Source: Devosia yakushimensis | GTDB taxonomy: Bacteria > Pseudomonadota > Alphaproteobacteria > Rhizobiales > Devosiaceae | Length of the DNA: 64,000 nt | NCBI RefSeq assembly: GCF_030159855.1 | Contig: NZ_BSNG01000003.1 | Coordinates: 1-64,000, forward strand | Direction: 5' to 3' | In this document: piece after piece, positions 42,290 to 48,458 of the stretch | Position numbering within the stretch: position 1 is the first letter of the stretch | Layout: each line of letters starts with the position of its first letter | Program-made: the position numbers and the translations under genes | The notes under the pieces: model-generated | What the model was told of the DNA's origin: nothing | The model's input: the letters and a program-made list of their open reading frames with translations, nothing else | Databases searched by the model: none

Positions 42290-43108
42290 CTATCGCCCCG
42301 CCACGACCTCCGACTGTTCAAAGAACGGCTCGGCATGGCTCCAGATGCCCCGGTCCCAGAGGTCGTTATGGTCGGCGCCGGGCTCGATCCAGAGTTCGCC
42401 CTTGTTCTTGGCCAGTTCGTAGACGCGCTCGCCATTGCCCACGGTGATGGTCTGGTCGGCCGTGCCATGGGCCACCAGCACGGGCTCGTCGATCTTGGCC
42501 ATCCAGTCATTGACGGGATACTGGTCCTGCATCACCCAATAGACCGGCAGGATGGGATAGCGCTCGGCGGCGACGCTGACCGCCGAATAGAATGGGGTTT
42601 CGAGCAGCAGGGCATCAGCCTGCCTTTCGCTCGCGACATAGCTGGCCGGCCCGGTGCCGATCGAACGGCCCCAGATGACGATGGGCGCACCTTGCCCTGC
42701 GGCCCAGTCAAAGGCCGCCAGGGCGTCCTGCAGAATATTGTCCTGGCTGATGGTTCCCGGCGACAGCGGGAAGCCGCGATAGTCGAAGGACAAAAAGCCG
42801 TAGCCATCGGCTACCCATTGCTCGAAGCGCTCATGTTCGGAGGAAAAGCTGCCGGCATTGCCCTTGTAATAGATGATCAGCGGCTTGCCCGGCTGCGGCG
42901 GCTGATACCAGCCATTGACCACGCCATCGCCGGAGGGAATGGTCACCTCCTGCGCCTGCGGCAATCCCGCGTCGGCCAAGGCCACCACTTCGCCAGTGGG
43001 ATCGTATTGCAGCGCCCGCTGATTGACATACATGTAGACGACCACGGCGGCGTAGAGCACGACGATAACGGCCAGCACGGCAAGAATGATGCGGCGCAAG
43101 AGCTTCAT
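42290..43108 (-). CDS. Membrane-anchored alpha/beta hydrolase (Bem46/ABHD13-like)
   Basis: 272 residues with an N-terminal membrane segment (LLRRIILAVLAVIVVLYAAVV, about residues 2-27) and an alpha/beta hydrolase domain: YYKGNAGSFSSE, LSFDYRGFPLSPGT, nucleophile elbow VIWGRSIGTGPAS, VLVAHGTADQTITV (acid) and GADHNDLWD (His). The pattern fits the Bem46/ABHD13 group. The ATG at MKLLRR places the membrane anchor at the N-terminus. Substrate unknown. Confidence 0.88.
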   Translation of the reverse strand: MKLLRRIILAVLAVIVVLYAAVVVYMYVNQRALQYDPTGEVVALADAGLPQAQEVTIPSGDGVVNGWYQPPQPGKPLIIYYKGNAGSFSSEHERFEQWVADGYGFLSFDYRGFPLSPGTISQDNILQDALAAFDWAAGQGAPIVIWGRSIGTGPASYVASERQADALLLETPFYSAVSVAAERYPILPVYWVMQDQYPVNDWMAKIDEPVLVAHGTADQTITVGNGERVYELAKNKGELWIEPGADHNDLWDRGIWSHAEPFFEQSEVVAGR

Positions 43109-43193
43109 GGGGCGGAATCCTAGGGTGGGCAAGGTGCCCACACACTAATGCGGTTTTCCGCTCCGTCTAGGATCAAACTGTGCCGCTACCCAC

Positions 43194-43224
43194 AATGTCA
43201 GTCCCGCGCAGGCGGAAATGACGT
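43194..43224. repeat. Palindromic repeat (family 1), degenerate
   Basis: ATGTCAGTCCCGCGCAGGCG followed by GAAATGACGTCG: recognisable but decayed copy with several mismatches between arms, between the Bem46-like and FrnE-like genes. Confidence 0.55.
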
Positions 43225-43248
43225 CGTGATTGGGAAAGCAAATGCGCC

Positions 43249-43887
43249 CTAGAGCTCTTCGATCGTCTGGGCCAGCGCCCGCTCGAACACTTCGGGTGGC
43301 TGGGCGCCCGAGAGCGCGTATTTTTCCCCGAAGATGAAAAAGGGCACGCCGCGAATGCCCTGCTGGGCGGCATCGCTCGCCAATTGCTCGGTGATCGACA
43401 ACTCGTTCTCGTCATTCATGGCGTCGAGGGCATCGCCCCGGTCATAGCCGAATGCGACGGCGATATCGGCCAGCACATTATCGTCGTTGATCTGCCGGTG
43501 CTCGAGGAAATAGGCCTCGGCAATGGCATTGGCCAATTCGTGCTGGATGCCCATGGGCTTGGCCAGCCGCGTAATGGTATGGGCCTTGGCGGTATTGAAC
43601 ATGCGCGGCTGCTGGGAAAGATCGAGATCGATCCCGGCCTTCTTGGCCTCCCCTTCCACGCGCGCCCACATTTCGCGGGGGTCCTTGCCATATTTTGCGC
43701 GCAGCATTTCCCCCACATCGACCCCTTCGGGCGGCACGCTGGGATCGAGATAGAAGGGATGGTTCTCCACCACCACCTCGACATCGTCGGGCAGCGCGGC
43801 CAGGGCCGTATCGAGCCGCGCCGAGCCGACCAGGCACCAGGGGCATACGACATCGGTGAACACATCGACCTTGAGGATTTTGGACAT
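43249..43887 (-). CDS. DsbA family oxidoreductase (FrnE-like)
   Basis: 212-residue thioredoxin-fold protein without signal peptide. CPWC (residues 15-18) is the active-site pair in DVFTDVVCPWCLVGS; the DsbA helical insertion follows, and GIRGVPFFIFGEKYALSGAQPPEVF closes the fold with the cis-Pro. The pattern is the FrnE/DSBA-2 group of cytoplasmic disulfide isomerases linked to polyketide or stress functions; precise role unknown. Confidence 0.92.
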   Translation of the reverse strand: MSKILKVDVFTDVVCPWCLVGSARLDTALAALPDDVEVVVENHPFYLDPSVPPEGVDVGEMLRAKYGKDPREMWARVEGEAKKAGIDLDLSQQPRMFNTAKAHTITRLAKPMGIQHELANAIAEAYFLEHRQINDDNVLADIAVAFGYDRGDALDAMNDENELSITEQLASDAAQQGIRGVPFFIFGEKYALSGAQPPEVFERALAQTIEEL

Positions 43888-43983
43888 CGGGCAATCCTTG
43901 CCAATTCACATTGCCCAATCACATGGCGCGGAATGCCCGCCCCTGCAAGAACGCACGTTGAGGTAACCTAGGGCGTTTCCAGC

Positions 43984-44517
43984 TCAATTCTGCCCGTTGG
44001 TGAGCCCGAAGGGCGGCGACCAGCCGCCGGCAAAGCTCAGCCCGATCAAGGCGCTGAACCCCATCCAGAGCAGCCCCGGCGCCATCAGCAGTGCCGCGAG
44101 CGCCGAAACCCGGGCGACACGCGCAATGCTGGCAAGGCCCACGATCAGCAGAGCCATGGCAATTGCGCTCAAGGTCAGGGAATCGAGCGGCGCCACCAGG
44201 AACGGAAAGGCGATCGTGCCGGCCATCAGCCCGCTCACCCACCAGGCGGCATTGCGCCCGGCCCGGCCCTTGCCGGCTACCACCCAACGTGCTGCGCCGA
44301 ACAGCGGCAAAGCGCCCAGATGCAGCACCGCGCCGAGCCAGGAGGGCATGCCGAATGGGGCAAAGAACAATGCTTGCGTGCCAGCAAGGTGAGCCGCGCC
44401 ATTAGCCAGGATGAACAGCGCCAGTGGCAGCGCAGCGCTGACCATCAGACTCAGTAAATCATGCCAGTCAGCATCGAGCGCCGAAACCTGGGGGATCGCA
44501 ATTGCCTTGGCCGCCAT
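43984..44517 (-). CDS. Multi-span membrane protein, TspO/MBR-like
   Basis: 177 residues with five hydrophobic segments, the TspO topology. Partial TspO marks: FFAPFGMPSWLGAVLHLGAL resembles the PGWVFGPVWTxLYxLMG loop, and PGLLWMGFSALIGLSF resembles the last helix with its P.LLW..FA. pattern. The tryptophan content is lower than in true TspO. TspO proteins bind porphyrins and regulate tetrapyrrole-related responses; assignment is tentative. Confidence 0.6.
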   Translation of the reverse strand: MAAKAIAIPQVSALDADWHDLLSLMVSAALPLALFILANGAAHLAGTQALFFAPFGMPSWLGAVLHLGALPLFGAARWVVAGKGRAGRNAAWWVSGLMAGTIAFPFLVAPLDSLTLSAIAMALLIVGLASIARVARVSALAALLMAPGLLWMGFSALIGLSFAGGWSPPFGLTNGQN

Positions 44518-44630
44518 ATCGGCACCTGTCGAGCGTTGTTCCGCCCAACCAATGGCCAAAACGGCAGATGAGTTCCCTATACGTCAACACAGCTATGTGA
44601 TGGTGCCAGGTCCAGGCAGCCAAGAGGCAG

Positions 44631-44659
44631 GCAAAAAGTCCCCGGCCCGATGGCCGGGG
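44631..44659 (-). terminator. Intrinsic terminator of the first small secreted-peptide gene
   Basis: On the minus strand, perfect arms CCCCGGCC-ATCG-GGCCGGGG followed by ACTTTTTGCC, 6 bases after the stop of the peptide gene. Confidence 0.85.
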
Positions 44660-44665
44660 CTCGCT

Positions 44666-44794
44666 TTATGGGGAATAAACCGTCTTGCCCCAGGCCGAGC
44701 TGGTATACCCGATTATGTGCCGGCTCTGACCGGCGGCCTGCGCGGTGGCGGTCAGGGCCAGAACGGCCACCGCCACAATCATCATCATCTTCAT
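44666..44794 (-). CDS. Tiny secreted peptide, distal copy of a tandem duplication
   Basis: 42-residue precursor. MKMMMIVAVAVLALTATAQA is a signal peptide with AQA cleavage site; the mature part would be about 21 residues, with an aromatic/basic tail (HIIGYTSSAWGKTVYSP). TAGGATA precedes the ATG. A paralogue with a near-identical signal peptide lies 350 bases upstream on the same strand, each with its own terminator. The mature parts differ. Function unknown. Confidence 0.65.
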   Translation of the reverse strand: MKMMMIVAVAVLALTATAQAAGQSRHIIGYTSSAWGKTVYSP

Positions 44795-44901
44795 CGACAA
44801 TATCCTAAGAAAAGGCCGAAGCCCCGGCGCGGTAAGACTGGATCGGAGCGGCCCCGCCCCGGATAGCCGCCCGGGGTCTTCTAGCCATCGGGCTGATTGG
44901 A

Positions 44902-44929
44902 GCAGATACGGCCGATGCCGTATTTCGCC
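44902..44929. repeat. 28-base conserved block with hairpin, copy A
   Basis: Identical over 28 bases to the block at 45253-45280, 351 bases away. It holds the inverted repeat ATACGGC-CGAT-GCCGTAT. It marks the upstream part of a tandemly duplicated unit, about 110 bases before each secreted-peptide gene. It could be an operator or RNA hairpin. Confidence 0.85.
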
Positions 44930-44972
44930 GCCAGGCCGGGCGCATTGGTTACCGAAAGCCTTCCGGGCGCCG

Positions 44973-45004
44973 GAAAATTCCCCCAGCGCCATGGCCGGGG
45001 GAAT
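44973..45004 (-). terminator. Intrinsic terminator of the second small secreted-peptide gene
   Basis: On the minus strand ATTCCCCC and GGGGGAAT arms around a 12-base loop, followed by TTTTCC, 5 bases after the stop of the peptide gene. Confidence 0.8.
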
Positions 45005-45009
45005 ACCGA

Positions 45010-45144
45010 TCAGTCAAAGAAATGCGTCTTGTTCAGCGACGACGATACTGCCGGCTTCGATGTGGTAGGCTTGTTGTTGCCCGCGGCGTGGGCCGTGACG
45101 GTCAGGGCCATAAGCGCCGTCGCCACGATCAGGATCATCTTCAT
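45010..45144 (-). CDS. Tiny secreted peptide, kinase-proximal copy of a tandem duplication
   Basis: 44-residue precursor: MKMILIVATALMALTVTAHA is a signal peptide (AHA cleavage), leaving about 23 residues (AGNNKPTTSKPAVSSSLNKT and HFFD). GAGGAG lies 6 bases before the chosen ATG; another ATG two codons earlier is too close to it. Signal peptide closely matches the distal copy; the mature part does not. Located just downstream of the hybrid histidine kinase on the same strand. Confidence 0.65.
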   Translation of the reverse strand: MKMILIVATALMALTVTAHAAGNNKPTTSKPAVSSSLNKTHFFD

Positions 45145-45252
45145 GATCATCTCCTCGAAATGGGCCATGGGCCCCGGCGCGACAGGGCCGAAGCGGAACG
45201 GCCCGCGCCATTTTGCCGTCCCAAGGCCGTTCTAGCCCTCTGCACCAGCCCG

Positions 45253-45280
45253 GCAGATACGGCCGATGCCGTATTTCGCC
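45253..45280. repeat. 28-base conserved block with hairpin, copy B
   Basis: Exact copy of the block at 44902-44929, between the kinase stop and the first small peptide gene. Confidence 0.85.
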
Positions 45281-45310
45281 CGCGGATGGGGCCATGACAT
45301 CGCCGACTGG

Positions 45311-47020
45311 TTACCGGAAGCTTCCGGCAATGGCCTCTCCAAGCGCATCTGGATCGACGGGTTTGTGCAGCAGCCGATGGCCGCTTTCCGTCGCCTCGCG
45401 CAAGCGGTCGGGCGCAGTGTCGCCCGTGAGGATGATGACGGGCAGGTCCCGGCCCAGATGCCGCCGCACCATTGCCACCGCATCCCTGGCGGTCAGGCCG
45501 CCGCTCAAGCGGTAATCGGTAATAAGCAGGTCCGGTTCGTCCTCGCCCATGGCCGAGATGACCTGCCCAGACGAGCGGCCGGCCCAGACCTGATGCCCCC
45601 AGGCCTCGAGCAGCTGGACCAGCCCTTCCAGCGCATCGGCCTCGTCGTCTATGACGGCAATAGCCAGAGGCGCCTGGCTCTCCGTTTCCGGCTGGTCCAG
45701 TGCCGCCGCGATAGGAGCGGCGAGCGGCAGCAGCAGGGAAAAGGTCGAGCCTTTTCCCACCACCGAGCGGAGCCGCAGCGCGTGCCCCAACAGGTCCGCC
45801 ATGCGCCGCACGATGGAGAGGCCCAGCCCCAGACCATGCTTTTCAGCGCTGGGAAGCTGCACGAATTCGTCGAAAACCGCCTCGAGCTGATCGGCGGGAA
45901 TGCCCGGACCGGTATCGAGCACCGCGATCTCGACCTGGTCACCCCGCCGCCGCACGCCCAGCAAGACCTTTCCCTCATTGGTATAGCGAAAGGCATTGGC
46001 CAGCAGATTGCCCAGAATGCGACGCAGCAAAACCGGATCGGTCTCGACCCAGGCGCCGGAAGAGACCACCCGCCAATCCAGGCCACGCTCCCCGGCGCTG
46101 GCCTCGAACTCACCCTTGAGATCGTCGAACAATCGGGCCAGTTGCACCGCCTGCACCTTGATCGGCACCACGCCGGCATCCAGCCGCGAAATGTCGAGCA
46201 ACCCGTTCAGCACGCCGCCGAAATTGCCGATCACCATACGCAACCGGCTGGCAATCGCCTGGGCTGCCGACGCCGCCACATCGCCTCGCTGCGCCATGGT
46301 CCGCAGCGTTTCGACGAACAGGCTCATGGCATGCACCGGCTGGCGCAGGTCGTGGCTGGCCGCGGCGAGGAACCGCGATTTGGAGTGGTTTGCCGCCTGG
46401 GCCAGATCGCGCTGCCGTTCGAGATCGCCGATCAGGGCGAGGTTTTCCGACCGCAGCCGCACGGTCTCGGCCAGCGTCCGGAAGGTCTGCCGGCTGTAAT
46501 AGAGATTGACCGCGATGAGGCAGAGCACGAAGAACAGATAGATGCGAAAGACTTCGCCCTCCCCCAGCACGCATCGCACCGCCAGCGGCAGCAACATGGC
46601 CAGCGCCGTACCCGCATAGGCAGGCGGAAAAGCCGAGAGCGAAGGCACCGCGCCGCAGGCCAGCCCCGTCAATACGATGCAGGTGAAAGCCGCCATATTG
46701 GGCTCGCCCGGAATGAACCCGACCCAGCCCACCGCGCCCCATAAAGCGGCCGAAGCCCAGGAAAAGGCGGTAGCGCGCCAGGCCCAGGTGAGCGCCTGCC
46801 CCGCCCCGCTGTCCCGGCGGAAATAGAGCCGCGCCAAAACGATCCGCGCCACGGTCAGCCCATACATGGCCCCGATCCAGCCAAACAGCGCCGCCGCCGG
46901 CACCGCATCGCGCAGCATATAGGCCACAGGCAGCGGAATGACGAAATTGGCGAAGAGGATTGCATAGGACTGGCGATAGAGCAGGTCGATAAGGGCTTCC
47001 CAAAGGGGTCTTTCCTGCAC
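45311..47020 (-). CDS. Hybrid sensor histidine kinase with receiver domain
   Basis: 569-residue kinase. About six membrane segments in residues 18-175 form the sensor; there is no known named periplasmic domain. Then HisKA with the phospho-acceptor His223 in AASHDLRQPVHAM, HATPase with RRILGNLLANAFRYTNEGK and GLGLGLSIVRRMADLL, and a C-terminal receiver with DDE acids (AIAVIDDEADA), phospho-Asp in LLITDYRL and Lys in LLHKPVDP. The DLRQP H-box is typical of kinases paired with LuxR-type regulators. Divergent from such a regulator, 40 bases between starts; followed by duplicated secreted-peptide genes. Confidence 0.93.
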   Translation of the reverse strand: MQERPLWEALIDLLYRQSYAILFANFVIPLPVAYMLRDAVPAAALFGWIGAMYGLTVARIVLARLYFRRDSGAGQALTWAWRATAFSWASAALWGAVGWVGFIPGEPNMAAFTCIVLTGLACGAVPSLSAFPPAYAGTALAMLLPLAVRCVLGEGEVFRIYLFFVLCLIAVNLYYSRQTFRTLAETVRLRSENLALIGDLERQRDLAQAANHSKSRFLAAASHDLRQPVHAMSLFVETLRTMAQRGDVAASAAQAIASRLRMVIGNFGGVLNGLLDISRLDAGVVPIKVQAVQLARLFDDLKGEFEASAGERGLDWRVVSSGAWVETDPVLLRRILGNLLANAFRYTNEGKVLLGVRRRGDQVEIAVLDTGPGIPADQLEAVFDEFVQLPSAEKHGLGLGLSIVRRMADLLGHALRLRSVVGKGSTFSLLLPLAAPIAAALDQPETESQAPLAIAVIDDEADALEGLVQLLEAWGHQVWAGRSSGQVISAMGEDEPDLLITDYRLSGGLTARDAVAMVRRHLGRDLPVIILTGDTAPDRLREATESGHRLLHKPVDPDALGEAIAGSFR

Positions 47021-47060
47021 GATCCTGCCTCCGTCTCGTTCAAACCATTATCAGGCAACC

Positions 47061-47681
47061 ATGATTCGCGCGCTGAAGGTCGTCCTGGCCGACGATCATG
47101 CCATCGTCAGGGAGGGTCTCAAACTCCTGCTCTCCACCATGGATGGCGTGAATGTGGTGGCCGAGGCAGCGAGCGCTGCCGAGATCCTGGACCAGCTCGC
47201 CGCGACCGGAGCGGACCTGCTCGTCCTCGATCTGGGCATGCCCGGCATTGCCGGCGTCCAGTTCATCCGCGAGCTGCGGGCAACCCATACAAAGTTGCGC
47301 ATCCTGGTGCTCACCGCCAATATCGAGCCGCGCATGGTAAGCGCCGCCATGGAGGCGGGCGCCGATGGCTATCTCACCAAGCATGGCGATGCCGCCGAAA
47401 TCGGCCAGGCCATCGCCGCCCTGCGCGAGGACAGATCCTATGTCAGCCAGGCGACGGGCTTCGCCTCTCAATCCATCTCACCCATCCCGCTGACCCGGCG
47501 CGAACGCGAAATCCTGGCCCTCATCGCCAGCGGCACCACGACACCCGACATTGCCTTGCGCCTGGGCATCAGCCCGCTCACCGCCCGCAAGCATCGCGAA
47601 AACCTGATGCGCAAGCTCGACCTGCACAACGCCGCCGAAATCACCGCCTATGCCATGCGCCTGGGCTTGCCGGCGGGGTAG
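47061..47681 (+). CDS. NarL/FixJ-type response regulator (LuxR HTH)
   Basis: 206 residues: receiver domain with ADDHAIVREGL, phospho-Asp57 in LLVLDLGMPG, T in VLTAN and K in YLTKHGD; then a LuxR-type helix-turn-helix (LTRREREILALIASGTTTPDIALRLGISPLTARKHRENLMRKL). Divergent from the hybrid kinase, its likely partner in a phosphorelay. Target genes unknown; the small secreted-peptide genes downstream of the kinase are candidates. Confidence 0.93.
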   Translation: MIRALKVVLADDHAIVREGLKLLLSTMDGVNVVAEAASAAEILDQLAATGADLLVLDLGMPGIAGVQFIRELRATHTKLRILVLTANIEPRMVSAAMEAGADGYLTKHGDAAEIGQAIAALREDRSYVSQATGFASQSISPIPLTRREREILALIASGTTTPDIALRLGISPLTARKHRENLMRKLDLHNAAEITAYAMRLGLPAG

Positions 47682-47834
47682 GAACCGCACCAATCCCACC
47701 CACCGCCCCTCCCCTTCACCCTTTCTTGACGATAAACCGGTCCCCCGCGTCGAAATACGGCGGGCGTCGTATCCCGCTCGGCGCCGGCGCCGACCTATCT
47801 AGTCCTCCCCGCAATGTCCCAAGGGAGGACCGTC

Positions 47835-48458
47835 ATGCCCATGATGGAAACGTGGATGCCCTTTATTATCGCCACGGCGATATTCGCCTGCATGCCCGGT
47901 CCGGCCATTCTCTATATGACGGCACAGACCCTGGCCCATGGCGGCCGCGCCGGCATAATGGCTGCACTCGGCATCCATATCGGCTGCTATGTCCATATCC
48001 TTGCAGCAGCCATCGGACTGGCGGCCCTGCTCGAACATGTTCCCACGCTCTATGCCGCCATCCGCTTTCTGGGCGCGGGCTACCTGGTCTGGCTGGGCGT
48101 GAGCATGTTGCTGAACCTCTCCCGCGCTGCGCCAGGCGGCGCCATTGCCGGCGGACCGAGTGCCATTTTCCGTCAGAGCGTCATGGTGGAAATGCTCAAC
48201 CCCAAGACCGCCCTGTTCTTCGTGACCTTCCTGCCTCAATTCGTCGATCCCGCGGCCGGCCTGCCGGTGAGCCTGCAATTCCTGGCCCTGGGCATGATCG
48301 TCAATCTCGCCCTCTCGCTGGCCGATCTGGCGGCGGTTGGCCTAGCCTCGCTGGCCTCGGCCCGCCTTCCCGCGCGTGGCCACCTACTGCCGGCCATCAG
48401 CGGCTCCATGCTGATCGGGCTGGGCGTCATCCTGGTCTGGCAATCGCCGGGTCTTTGA
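47835..48458 (+). CDS. LysE/RhtB family amino-acid exporter
   Basis: 207-residue membrane protein with six helices. CMPGPAILYMTAQTLAHGGRAGI is the family signature after helix 1, followed by HILAAAIGLAALL, FLGAGYLVWLGVSMLL and EMLNPKTALFFVTFLPQFVDP. GGAGG at good distance from the second ATG decides the start. Exports amino acids or related compounds. It abuts the end of the large SARP-type regulator gene, convergent with zero spacing. Confidence 0.92.
   Translation: MPMMETWMPFIIATAIFACMPGPAILYMTAQTLAHGGRAGIMAALGIHIGCYVHILAAAIGLAALLEHVPTLYAAIRFLGAGYLVWLGVSMLLNLSRAAPGGAIAGGPSAIFRQSVMVEMLNPKTALFFVTFLPQFVDPAAGLPVSLQFLALGMIVNLALSLADLAAVGLASLASARLPARGHLLPAISGSMLIGLGVILVWQSPGL

Noticed and set aside
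45253..45280. 28-base hairpin as the kinase transcription terminator
   Set aside because: The stem is not followed by a T tract on either strand, and its exact duplication upstream of both peptide genes fits a regulatory or upstream-region role better.
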